Assembly: GCA_019400425.1 (NCBI GenBank) | Contig: JAFREE010000018.1 | Coordinates: 206,265 to 270,264, forward strand | DNA: 64,000 nt | Source of the DNA: Hymenochaete sp. R1 | Taxonomy: Eukaryota; Basidiomycota; Agaricomycetes; Hymenochaetales; Hymenochaetaceae | Direction of reading: 5' to 3' | Part shown: in pieces, positions 46,678-57,793 of the stretch | Position numbering within the stretch: the stretch's first letter is position 1 | How the letters are laid out: each line of letters opens with the position of its first letter | Made by a program: the position numbers and the translations under genes | Notes under the pieces: generated by a model | The model's input: the letters and a program-made list of their open reading frames with translations, nothing else | Database searches by the model: none | What the model was told of the DNA's origin: nothing

Positions 46678-46764
46678 TTTGAGGGTGAGATCGATGTGGA
46701 CGCTGAGGGTGAAAGCGAAGACTTCACGACGGATGATGAGGCAATCCGGCGGAGGAGGATGTGA
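46678..46764 (+). other. Coding-like acidic tail after an in-frame TAG
   Basis: Directly after the TAG at 46675-46677 the same frame runs 28 codons, FEGEIDVDAEGESEDFTTDD then EAIRRRRM, to a TGA at 46762-46764. It has the strongly acidic composition of HMG-protein tails. It could be a nonsense-truncated end (one change, CAG to TAG, would explain it), stop-codon readthrough, or chance. Confidence 0.5.
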
Positions 46765-49700
46765 AATTCCTCGTTTTGCTACGCCATCCGACTCTTCACG
46801 CTTTCTCATGTTCCAGTCCTCGTCCCTCTGCGCGTCTTCCCCCTCCCTCTTTTTTCACTTTCATCGTCCTCTCCTTACTTGTGTTTATTCTCGTCGGCGG
46901 TGCAAGTTACTCCCGCTCGACTTTACACGAGACGTAATTCCCTACCACCAGCACCTTTACCTCGGGTCGCACTTTCGAAACTGGGACACTCTTCGGATTC
47001 GGATTCTTATCGAACCGAAGCTTACCCCTCTCTTCCAGATTACAACTTTCTCCTCCGTCCTGGCTCCCGTTCATACTCAGACTCCTCGTCCGCTCTTCGC
47101 CACGGCCGACGACAGCCGCGATCAGTTATGCGTATAGCCCAGACCCATATGTCCTGGCTCACCGCTGCCCTGTTGTTTCGTCATTCCCCTCTCGACGTAA
47201 CCTAATACCCCACTCGCTCCATGCATGCACCCATTCTTCCTTCCACCCGACGACGCCTCCAGACTGATAGAGGCGTATCGATCGTACCTCGTGATACAGC
47301 GTCAGGCTCCCGGAGAGCTTCGAAAGCTTCGATTCAATGATAGGTCAAAGGGTTTACCTACGATACCCCTATCTTTCTTTCCTTCTCCCTTGTTGTCCTT
47401 CCCTCGCCTCCTCTTCCACTGAAGTACGTTGGCTTCGATTAGCCAATCAGCGCTTCTCGTCCCACTGTCGGAAGAAGGCTGTGAAGGTATTCATTGGGTC
47501 GTACTTTCCTCTCTTTGCTCGTTGACTCCTGTTGTCGCCCCGTACCCGTCTTTCTTCCCTTCATCCTCCCTTGCCCCCTCTTGGGTTCTCTCGGGATGTC
47601 GCGATGAATCAGAATCGCCGTCGGAGTCTGGGTTAGTTTATTGGACCGGTTTGGGGATCTCCTTCCCTCCAATTGTCTTCCTCTTTTTTTGGACACGTCT
47701 TCTGCTGTTCGATATTTGGATTGGATTATTCTCGTTTTACCCACCACCTGTCTCCTATGAATGGCCTTGCTCGAATAAGGGTTCATTCGGATCAGCCGAT
47801 ATGACTAAGTCGGTCGTATCTTGACTCCTCCTTTTTTCTTTTTCTTTCTAAACCCTACGAGTTATGGAACGTTTCGATGATATACTTTCTCCACTCTGTT
47901 CTTTACTTTTCTTTTCGTTGTTTACGACCGAGGTTCAGATTCATCTACTCCAAGCTAGAGATAGATGAAGAGCCCTTTTACGTTTGTCTTTCTTCCGATT
48001 GCTTGTGCAATCTCTCTATGCTAGCCTTTTTCTTCCTTCGTCATATTGAAATTGAAATTGTCTATCTTTTCTTTTTTTCCCCTTTTCTTTCGTTGACGTT
48101 TCAATCTTCAACTTCTACATGAATCATCCCAACCCCAACTCCGACTGCGCTAGTACATTCGCCGAGAATCCCTGTCTCTACGAATGGCCCGTGGATGTAT
48201 TATCGTCCACTTCCTCACCCTCTGCTTCCCGCTCTTCTCCTTTCCCTTCTCCTTCACAGTTCGCGCCTTCAATTTCTTGATCGGTTACCCATTGTACAGG
48301 GACACTTCCTTTCTCTATCCTCGGCCCTGTTTATCCATTTAGACCTGGCCATTTTATCTTTAACCCTGTCATTATTCCCTTTATCTTTTTACGCCTTTGT
48401 GACTTGTCTGGTGAAGGAACAATGGCTGGTACATATACGGATCTTTTTCGCTTATCTCTTGTCGTGGATAAATGGGTTTCGTTCTCAATGTCGATGTCGT
48501 ACATATGTAGCTTTACTTACTTTCTTTCTTTCTTGTCGCTTCGCTTGTCTCTCCCCACGATTATCTACGATTCATTTAATCGGCGCGTCGAGATGGCGTC
48601 GATGTGTATATACCCCTCTCTCTTTCTTACTTCTTTTCTGTCTTTTCGTTGCTACAATTGTTTCTTCGGGGTGACGACTGAAAGTTCATAGACACTATTT
48701 TATCTCTCCGCCGTCATCTCTCCAACCCCCGCCCTTTCGACGACATTTTCTCTTATCGGGATGTATGATATCTCTTTATCGGATGTATTTTTTGGCAGAA
48801 GATCTCTCGCTCGTGAATAGGATCAAATATGTATTATACTGGACATTTATTGGTGATTTAACGACTGAGTTTGAATCTTAATGAAGTTGTGTGTTACTTC
48901 TCATCGGATCGTTGATAGAATCGCTAAGGAGGTTGATAATGCGGTTCGAGAATCAGAATCAGATGTGACAATGACCGTGTTCGTGTTCTTGGGTTGTTCA
49001 TTTTCTCTTTGCGGTTTATCACTGATATCATATCAGGTTCCGTCTCGGCCTAGCTGCATAGCTACAATTGCATACAATTGCAAAAGAATGGCCATCATTG
49101 ATTTTTCAATTCGGAACACACCTCGTCGTTGAGGTGGCCGATATTAATTAACGCATCAACAGGCATGAGAAGCTCACGCCACGAGCATTGCCGAAAAAAG
49201 GTCGACCAAATCCCAAAAACGAAGAGAAGGAAGAGGAAAGGGGGATAAAGCATAGTCCGAGTCTGGGTGCTTCTTTCCAGCCTTCAAAGGTTTAAATTAG
49301 ATTGCCCCCGAACTGGAAGGAAAAGAGGGAAGTAGAAAAGCCAAAGCCTCGAGGCGAGTTACCAGTGACACATGGCGCCAATCCCCGCCCCGAGGACGTT
49401 GTTTTTAATGATCGCATGCTTATTTATTTAAAAAATAACTCAAAAGCCATCAACGGTCCTAAACCTCGTGTTTATGTCTTGCTCTTCTTCGATCCCTCTG
49501 ATTCTATGGTTTTGGTTTGAATTGAATTGATGACGATACCGAGTCGGGGAGGACAACGTGTTGGACACGCCCTCCTAGACTTGCCTCTCAAGGAAAGCTT
49601 ACGTTGCCACCACCCCGGATAACGCCTCGTGGGTTGACTTTTGTAGTAAGTCTTCCGCATATGTGGGTAGGGAGAAAATGAATTATTGATGATCCTAATG

Positions 49701-50308
49701 CAGTCGGGAACCAGCATGGTTTGAAGAATCGGCAGAGAATCTGATTATGGGAACGTGTTCCCCGCAAGGGAGTGGGGTAAGGAGGGAGACGGTCAAAGTG
49801 TTTTAGGTGTTTGAGCTTCCTGCTCTGCTTACACCGGCCGCCTCTAGCATTGCCGCCCGTCGGTGAAATGGAGATGTGGTGCTACGCTTCCAGATAAGAT
49901 TACGATGCGAGACCGGCGATTTCGATAAGAAGGCGGATCTGATATCTATGTCGTGATTTCTTGACGTGTTTGATGATGCTGCGCATTGAGATCTCACAAA
50001 TATCCAAGAATGTTAATGGCGGCAATAGCGAGCGAGCATTGGCCGTCGACTATTGCGTTTCAATCGGAGGCAGTCGTAAGTGTACGACATTCCGTTTCAA
50101 TTATTCAGGATGGGCCAAATTATTCAGCATCAAAGATTTGTATGGCTTTCCGCAACCCCTTTGTTTCCTGACATGTCAGATGCGGTTATGGTGGTGAAAA
50201 GCTCACGGAAGAAACGTACATGTATAACATTTGAAAGGGCTCGGCCGCCTACGACACATGGAAGACAAAGGCTCGATACAATCCAATTTTAGAAACAAGT
50301 CAGTCGGA
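46765..50308. other. 3.5 kb without a supported gene
   Basis: Downstream of the HMG-box gene. The plus strand is markedly T- and CT-rich from about 47350 to 48700, so short open frames full of Leu, Phe and Ser occur by composition. None shows a motif or splice structure. It probably contains a long 3' untranslated region or non-coding transcript, but nothing in the sequence proves this. Confidence 0.4.
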
Positions 50309-51870
50309 CTAGAAATCCTTCCACTCGTCCCAGTCATCGTTTTTCTTGGATGAGTTCGAAGCCGGGACCTTCGAATTCGCCGTAGCACCCGTCGCAGCCG
50401 AGCTGTTTAACCCCGCGACCGATGTGCCTTGGCCGAAGCCGGCTCCGGGACCGGAGTCCTCCAATCTCTCTCCCGCTGTAAAGTCGGTGAAGTCACCTTC
50501 TCCGTCATCGTACGCTTCCCATTCCACTGAATCGTGATGACTTGCTAGGGCTCCATATCCCTCTCTACCGCCCTCGTTCCCACCCACAATACCCCTAACA
50601 TTATCGTATACGCCACCCATCTTGTCCGCTACGTCAACACCGAATTGAGATCTGCCCCACTGGTTTGCTTGCTCGCCTGCAGTACCAACACGACGGGTGG
50701 CTTCAGTCGCGTACCCTCGTATGCGAGCCTGGAACTCTGGATCCTGGACGCGCTCGAGTCCAGGTTGAATGACGTTCTCGGTAACGGTTCGGCTCGCACC
50801 CGCTAGAACAGAAGAGAAGAGCGACCATCCTTTACTGAGAGCGGCGCCCGGATTCTCCTGGAAGTCATTGAGCGTGGGTGCGTTGGCGCTTGAGATGCCG
50901 AAAGAGGGATGTCCCGAATTAGGTTGAGGTGATGTTGAAGGTGAAGGGGTGTTGCCAAAGCCGGTATATCGCCCACCTTGCGATGGAGGAAGATCGGCGG
51001 AACGGGAGGCATTTGCGGCTCCAAGAGAGGCAAAGAACGATTCGTTGGCTGCTTTCTGCGATCCGTCGGGATTGGGACTTGTTGACCCTGGACTACTGCC
51101 ACTCGTAGGAGGCGGCGATGAGGGATTCTGACGGAGAGAAGAGCCGGTAGACGATCTGGCCGCTGCTCTTGACTTTCGGAGACCTTGCGCAGAAGATGGG
51201 CGGCCAGTGGGAGAGTTAGATGCAGGAGCGTTCCACTCCGGAGGCGGAAGGGATGGCTCCCAGTCCTTCCCTGCAAGCTCAGCATCGAGCTAGAAGAGCT
51301 TCAATGCTGATAAGCACCACAAAGCAACGAGTAGACACACCTTCTGTCTGTATTGAGTTGCAGCCCAACATGCATATCTTTCATTGATGTCGACCGCCTT
51401 CTTGTACCCTCCAACATCCTCTGGGGTATACTCCTGTACGAACTCGAGGAATTTGGCATTCCCACCCAACTGCACGTATGGAAATTAGAGCAGGTAAATG
51501 CTTAAATCGAATCATCCTCACTTTCATTCTACGTATCTGTTCTTCCTGCCACGTATCCATAGAGACCGAACGCACGAAACTTGAGCATATCAATTAAGAT
51601 GTGCGAATGAAGATAGGACATCAATACCTAATATGCACACCAAAGCCTCTATGCTTTCCAGCGCAGTCTAAGCAGATGAAAGTCGCATTGCTTCAAAACC
51701 ACCGGGGAATACATTAACCCAACGAATGCAAGACGCAACTATAGTGACCTGGCGAACCTGAGAGACGCCCATTGCGGATTCAAGTGTTCACAATCACAAC
51801 ACTTCTTGTTGTTGAGAGAGGCATCTTCAATGAGTAGTTGCAATTCCTTTCTCGATAACTTTTGGTCCAT
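50309..51870 (-). CDS. ArfGAP (Gcs1/ARFGAP1 type)
   Basis: A GTPase-activating protein for Arf, acting in COPI vesicle traffic at the Golgi. The start MDQKLSRKELQLLIEDASLN leads into the zinc finger. Choosing the GTTCGC donor at 51757 gives CCDCEHLNPQWASLSNATF then ICLDC, an exact C-x2-C-x16-C-x2-C finger; the next GT would add three residues and break the spacing. HRGFGVHI carries the catalytic arginine of the family. FVRSVSMDTWQEEQIRRMK, LGGNAKFLEFVQEY and DVGGYKKAVDINERYACWAA follow. The C-terminal half is Ser/Pro-rich with amphipathic stretches (DFQENPGAALSKGWSLFSSV, lipid-packing-sensor-like) and ends DDWDEWKDF at 50309, a tryptophan motif typical of COPI-coat binding. Five or so short introns. 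Confidence 0.92.
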
Positions 51871-52583
51871 TGCGTTCTGCAGAAGGTTGTGATATAAGGG
51901 TCGTCGTCGTGGCCAGAGCAACAGCTTGGGACCTGTTCACTCGGGTTGTTTTTTGCGGACGCTAGCATGCCGTCGATCAACGGAGGCGGCTTTGGACTCC
52001 CTGCTTTCCGGCACTCTCGAATTCACCAGTGTCTCCCTCTATCCACCATCTCCTCGTAAACCGCGTTCTGTTATAGATCTCAGTCTCGTTTCTGTTGTAC
52101 TATTGGCGCGTCAAATAAAATCTGATCCATGTGATCAACTCAGTGTTCCTGCTACAAGCGTCTCAACAACCAGTTGAGGTCTCGTATTAGAGCGACATCC
52201 TTCCGCAGTTGAGAGAGCTGGTTTGACGTTATCTTCCGATCTCGGTGTTCAACTCGAGACTGGCAACACATATTTGTGTCCTTTAACATCTCAGTGTGAC
52301 TGCGCAATACCTTTGAAGGTGGTTGAGCTCATCTCATCTCGATGGGTGACGATAATGGCCTATCCACGTCCATGCGACGCCTTGTTGCAAACTCGTCGTC
52401 TTTCGATAATAATAGCATTGATATCGACCGCGAAACAAACTGACATGTACGTCTACAAAATTCCTTGTAGTTCATTGATATCAATTCTGATCATGTCGTG
52501 TGTGTCCTTGGCGCCTCCAAATGCAGCAACCGATCTTAGTACCTGATGCATTGGGTGAGGGTCTCAAGCTTCACGCGTGAAAG
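51871..52583. other. Intergenic, divergent promoters
   Basis: Between the ArfGAP start (-) and DUF6533 copy E (+). An open frame at 52223-52546 has no recognisable motif. No gene supported. Confidence 0.4.
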
Positions 52584-52590
52584 TATAAAG
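52584..52590 (+). promoter_or_regulatory. TATA box of DUF6533 copy E
   Basis: TATAAAG 48 bp upstream of the start codon at 52632. Confidence 0.55.
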
Positions 52591-52631
52591 GTATTCACGG
52601 TGCTATAGCTTGTTGGCATACGCTCACTCAC

Positions 52632-54367
52632 ATGACAGCAAATACTTCTTTTATTCTTCGCGATGTCGCGTTCACAGTACCCCCACAAGAAGTGGCTGGA
52701 TGGATAAAGGAAAGCATCGTACCAGGTTACCTATTGACTATTCTCGCATCTGCTCTTATTTACGATTCAAGTAAGCACGCTGTTACCCTATATCTTACCA
52801 GGTCCGTTCAACTCGATTTAGTACACACGTTTGAGAAAGAAGTATGTAAATTTGAGCACATCATTATTGTAATGACTCTGACTGCATCACTATCAGGTTA
52901 AATATTTCTGGGTATATTCTTTGACTTCAACGTCGTATATCTGTGTAATATACCTCTGCTCAGTCTTCTCCGCTGAGTGCGACGAACATCATATACTTTC
53001 TAGTAAGTGATGTAATACCCTTATCTTCCAATACATTTCTGATGATACCATAGAACCGTTATATTGGCATAATTGGATCAATACTACGTATATTTGGTAT
53101 GTCATTGTGGTGGAAGATTAATTCACATAAGTAACTGGCTGCTCAGAAGCGTCTAACAATGCAACATTATCCGAGTCAGTTCTTGAATAATTAGGCATTT
53201 TCCTGGCTAATTAATGTCAATAGGTGTATGCTCCTCAAGGCCACAGGCTGAAAAATACCGATTCTGATCCAGTTGCGTTAGGTAAACTATACACGTGGTT
53301 GCCTAGCTTATCCTGTGAGCAAAACTTATTTCTATACGAAGTTCAATACTGAAATGAACGACAGACACAATAACCATCATAACAATTGATTGTAAGGGCT
53401 TCAAAATGTTGGTATAAAATGCTTATAGCCATAGTCAGATATCTTGACGATCAGGGTTCTGGCTTTGTACGGTAATGGTATGCTTCCACATTTAATCAAT
53501 AGCGCTCGTTCACGCTCTACGCAACAGAACGAAATATATCGATCATCCTTTACGCCCTCGTAAGTATCGAGGCAGCCATGAAAGTATCTTTGATGGTATA
53601 TGGTACCTTGGTTAGCAGTAGTAAGTACGCATTATTTTGAAAAGCGAACTTTGTTAAGATCCTCGATAGTCGTTGTTGCTGGTTTAGCAAATGATGCTAC
53701 ATCTTGTGCCGTAGCCTCTTCTTCTCCACAATGGGCATATCTTCTCGATTGGTATGTTGAGTTTTTTTTTGTTATCCATGTCACTGATCAAAATATTCAG
53801 GGGGCTTCCTATGGTGTTCGGTTTAGTGTTGCTGGTCTTGGCTCTGATCAAGGCGGCTGGTTACTGGAGGCTTAGGAAATTCGAGGGATCCAGGCTCCTC
53901 AAAGTCCTTATAACCGACCAAATTGTATATTTTGCTGCGTGAGTTATTTTTTAAAATTTAACGAGGTCTCTGTTAACCACTGGCAAAGGGCAATATTATG
54001 TTCGATTTTTGCGATAGTGAGCGATATGTCCAGCATTTCTGAACAATTCGCAGCGCAAAACGTGATAAATGCCTTGGGAAATCCGACGCTTCTATGCATC
54101 CTTGGTAGTAGGATGTTCTTTAATCTGAGAGAGGCAGGAGAGGCTGGTGTCAATGAAGGAACAAATGTAGGTTCCTATCGTTCCACGACCAGTAGTATTG
54201 GTTTTCAAGAGCCAAATGATGGAGAAGAACAGTGCGTTCATATCTTCCAAAGCGCCTTTGAGGCTAACATTGTTATTTACAGACATTCGCGGTCGGATAG
54301 CGATGTATTTACGGAATCGGCATCAACCCACTGGGATCCATATGTGGTGTCTGCCCCAGAAGTTTGA
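52632..54367 (+). CDS. DUF6533-family seven-helix membrane protein, copy E
   Basis: The exon chain can be followed almost completely: MTANTSFILRDVAFTVPPQE then GYLLTILASALIYDS; HTFEKE-VKYFW; NRYIGIIGSILRI; TITIITID; DILTIRVLALYGNG; VVVAGLANDATSCAVAS; GLPMVFGLVLLVLALIKAAG then YWRLRKFEGSRLLKVLITDQ and IVYFAA; AILCSIFAIV; and GNPTLLCILGSRMFFNLREA then GEAGVNEGTNVGSYRSTTSS. A last phase-2 intron leads to a Ser-rich tail ending VVSAPEV at 54365-54367. The hydrophobic blocks fit seven helices. Exons are separated by introns of about 50-60 bp. It is the clearest family reference in the window. Function unknown. Confidence 0.85.
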
Positions 54368-54904
54368 CCAGTCTCTGAAGGTTCGTGTGGTGTTAGATGC
54401 GAGTTGACGAACTCATGGCGACAGATCTTTTCTACTCATTATTCTGTTCTTGCTTTCTGTATGCATTGGGTCTAAAGGATCTATTCTATGACATCTCTTT
54501 ATCCGGGCAGAAAGCCTTATAGTGTATCCCTTTTCCTTACAATGTGCACGGTACGCAGTCCTGATGTGCGTTCAAAATATCTCATTGATATCTACCTTTT
54601 TATCGCTTCTGGGCCCGAGCCGCGTCATGTTGCAGTGTTCAAATCCTTAGTCTCCATACATTCAGGATAGAAATTATTGAGGCATATTAATCGGAACTAC
54701 ACATGACACAGGAACTCAAAAGAACTTTAGTGTAGGGTGAACATATGTTGCGTGGCAAAGTCAAGCTTTATGTCGCTTTTTATTCCTTAAGACATTCCCA
54801 TAGCGGCGATTGCTCCGTTCCTCGCTCCAACCAAGGTCCACTTTATATATTCATCAGTCCTTCCATTGCGCCACGGGTAGAGTACCATAGTTTGTCGGAC
54901 ACAA
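54368..54904. other. Convergent intergenic region
   Basis: No gene is seen between the end of DUF6533 copy E and the end of the minus-strand acetyltransferase gene. Open frames are short and motif-free. Confidence 0.45.
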
Positions 54905-55950
54905 TTACGGCGAGAGATTTGCCTTCGTGGGTACTTTGGCATTATTCATGGTACCTGAAGTGGGGTTCCCCTTCGGAGCCGCACTCGACGTTGGGACGGG
55001 TACGGGAATGCGCAGGCGTGCAACCATTTTCTGATGCGGCGCACCGTCTTCTTCATGCTCAGGTCCCTGTTTTCAGAAAAGGGAAGACCGGCGTGAGATG
55101 GATGTTTTTGAGGGTTAGAGAAGCAGAGACTGGGGTCCTGAGATGCAGAGCGGTGCAATGAAAGGAACTTTGGATAATAGGGTGAAAGGATGCTTATTGA
55201 AACTTACTTCAGATGTATAACCGTATCTGCGCATTATTTCCGAAACAATCGGTAAGATAAGAGGTTAGTACATCATAACTGATTGTATCTGTATTACTTG
55301 AAAGGAGACAGATGGCCGTATTTGATGATATTGCGACATTGAAACACTCCCGTTTAGATGGTAGTATTATATCAAAGGTGTTTGAAGCAAAGGCAGGATC
55401 ACAGGAACTGAAAAACACTACATGTCTTTTTGCCACGGCAGTGCACTAGATTGCAAGGATCATACTCACTTTGAATAAAATCCTTTTGCATAGATCTGAG
55501 AATGTGCATGAACTCGAACCTCTGTCCCTGGTGGTGCCCCTCGCTGTGCAGAATCGCATATGACCCAGTTGTGTAAGTGAAGTACAAGTGCACCTCCAAG
55601 ACGGTATTTCCTGTATTCTTTCACAACGACGAGTCGGGAAAGCTTGTAGTATCCGTCTAGGCGGATGGCTCGAATCGTACCAATAGGACGGAGCGAAGGG
55701 AGAAGTCGCATGAGGAAGTGGATGCCACAATCTTCATACCTGACACCCATCAGTTCGGCACATCGAGCACAAACAAGACTTCTTGATCATTCCCTTACTC
55801 GTCCAATTCCCCTTCCGATGGGAACCCTTGCTCGTCTGAGAAAACTTCGAGTCTGAGATCATAGCACTGTTGGAAGAGCTTTTGTCGACCGGGTTGACCA
55901 AGTTGGGGAAGAACAACGATGTCGTAGTCATGAGGGTTTCTTGTTTCCAT
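54905..55950 (-). CDS. GNAT-family N-acetyltransferase (YjcF/ElaA-like)
   Basis: Four exons can be joined in phase. Exon 1 reads METRNPHDYDIVVLPQLGQP and LRLEVFSDEQGFPSEGELDE, the R-x-x-VF-x-x-EQG-x-P motif of the YjcF-like GNAT subgroup. Exon 2 (begins about 55742) reads YEDCGIHFLMRLLPSL, PIGTIRAIRLDGYYKLSRLV and VVKEYRKYRLGGALVLHL; the YRKYRLGGAL segment is the acetyl-CoA loop. The exon ends KGFYSK, and after a phase-2 intron of about 235 bp a tiny exon supplies YGYTSE. The last exon begins GPEHEEDGAPHQKMVARL and ends with TAA at 54905-54907. The small exon is proven by the restored FYSKYGYTSEG block, a standard GNAT strand. Substrate unknown. Start at 55950 preferred; 55989 is an alternative. 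Confidence 0.85.
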
Positions 55951-56482
55951 TGTTACTAGCGTTACTTGGAAGTTACCTGTGTCCAGCAAGCTAAAATAAG
56001 TTGTCGAAACGAAGATAATTTGTGCATCAGTAGATTGGAAAGTCAGTGCATTTCGATCTCACGGAACTCACGGCAATCACAATTGGGGACTCCGATGTAC
56101 AGAGAGAAAAAGAAAGAGGTCGGCGAAATAACCTTTTAATCCCAAATATTACTTGTGGACTTAAACGGAGATGCTACACGGAGTGCCCTAGTAAAAGGCG
56201 AGGGCATTAAAGTGCTTGTTGCGTCTCCGTCCACACTCCTATATCGAGGAACAAAGGACGTCGGAGGCCACAGAAAGAGTTTTTGGTCAAGCAACGGGGC
56301 GAGTGTGGAGTGTGGGAACCACTGTCCAGATTGGAGCTGATCGACGTCAGAGATCATCAGCGCACTCGCTCTTTGGACACGCCCGAACCTGTTCAACCTC
56401 TCACTCAAGAGTCCTTTACCAACTCATTTCATCCTAAGTCATCAACACAGTGCCTGGCTCTTTCTCCGAGCAGAGGACAACC
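55951..56482. promoter_or_regulatory. Divergent promoter region, GNAT / NDUFB9
   Basis: About 530 bp between divergent start codons. No open frame with motifs and no clear TATA box. Confidence 0.4.
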
Positions 56483-57023
56483 ATGGCCTCCATAGCAGCC
56501 TCCGTGCATTCGCCATTCTCGGCCGCGCACCGTTTCTATGTCAAATCTCTCTACAAGCGCTTTCTTAAGAACGAACTAGACTGGACGGTCAATCGCCAGG
56601 TCTGGCGATGGAAAGCAATGCAAATTCGCGCCGAGTTTGAGGCCAACCGGTGAGCAATGGCTGTCGCCTACGGCGTTGTCTCCGCGTTAGCTGATGACTT
56701 TGTATTTGACTTGCTATGCATATCGTTTAGGAACGTGCATGACCCTCGTGCACTGGCGGTTATTTTGACCAAGGCCGAGGAAGAGTTGGCTTCGAAGCTG
56801 CATCCGGATCCTTACACTGGTGTGTTCCAATGTGTACATCATATTATTAACAAAGATGATGCTCAACTTCTTTTTTTAGCCCCCTCGTCGCCAGGCGGAA
56901 CCAAATGGTACGTCACACTCTGTCCGTACGCTGAACAGTATGTATTGATGGTGGATGGGTTCTTTCAGGGAACGCAACATACCGGTACGTTCAGTTCCCT
57001 CAACCGCTGCATCAGTGGCTTAA
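56483..57023 (+). CDS. NDUFB9: NADH:ubiquinone oxidoreductase subunit NDUFB9 (LYR protein)
   Basis: An LYR-type accessory subunit of mitochondrial complex I (B22). Exon 1 reads MASIAASVHSPFSAAHRFYV then KSLYKRFLKNELDWTVNRQV and AMQIRAEFEANR; the SLYKRFL segment is the L-Y-K/R motif of the family. Exon 2 gives NVHDPRALAVILTKAEEELA and KLHPDPY. Exon 3 gives PPSSPGGTKW, and the last exon begins ERNIP after a phase-2 GTACGT intron that splits the tryptophan codon. The frame ends at TAA 57021-57023 after VRSVPSTAASVA. The order HPDPY, PGGTKWERN is diagnostic. Longer readings past 57023 are in another frame and are not part of the protein. Confidence 0.93.
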
Positions 57024-57750
57024 AAAATTCTATAGCCCAAGATGGGTCCAATCTACGATCATCTGTCGGCGGATGCCCATCATTAGATTCTATATCAGGA
57101 GTTACATCCTTCAATGATACTATGAAACCCAATTCACTGCGTGAATCCGAGAAAACACTGCAAGAAACTCAAATCGAATGACCCTTGTTTGCAAGATTAA
57201 GTTTCGACTAAGTGGCAGTTGAAGCACACATTATTTATTGCAAAAAAGCAACTTCATGGACTATCGCCCAGTGTTTGCGAGGAAACCATTTTGCACGATT
57301 TTCTTTCAAGGGTCTCGGAAACACCTACAATGAACACGTTTTACAGCCCGGTCCCCTCTGACGTGTGTCCCTATCATGTTTCTGCCTCTCATATGAACTA
57401 ATATGTTGATTAGATCAAGGCTGTTTAGCATGGAGACTTCCTTTCCACATGAAGATCAGTTTATATTTGTCTATTGAGCCTAAACACGCACTCGTAGCAG
57501 TGCATTCCATGCTAGGGGAAGGTGTTGTTCGCTATTCGAAAATAGACCGTTGGAGCGAGAGCACCGAAGTTGATCGAGTATCTCAAATCACAAGGAACGA
57601 CAGGCCCCCGCAACACCATCAGAGTTCATCCGCATGAAAGTCGCTGATCTCCCCGGATGTATAGGTTTTGACGTTTTCCAAGAACACTACTTGAGATAAG
57701 AACGCGGGTAGCGATCGCTGGAGATACCGTCAATCAGCCTCTCGCACCGG
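57024..57750. other. Intergenic, no supported gene
   Basis: Between NDUFB9 and DUF6533 copy F. Open frames up to 62 codons (for example 57449-57637) lack motifs. Confidence 0.45.
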
Positions 57751-57757
57751 TATAAAT
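57751..57757 (+). promoter_or_regulatory. TATA box of DUF6533 copy F
   Basis: TATAAAT 43 bp upstream of the start codon at 57794. Confidence 0.55.
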
Positions 57758-57793
57758 GGGTTGGATTTCTTGCTATTTTTCTTTACCACAAAC

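Noticed and set aside
56657..57181. 174-codon open frame overlapping NDUFB9
   Set aside because: It reads through the NDUFB9 introns and shifts to another frame after the last splice; the spliced protein with the ERNIP junction is the real product.
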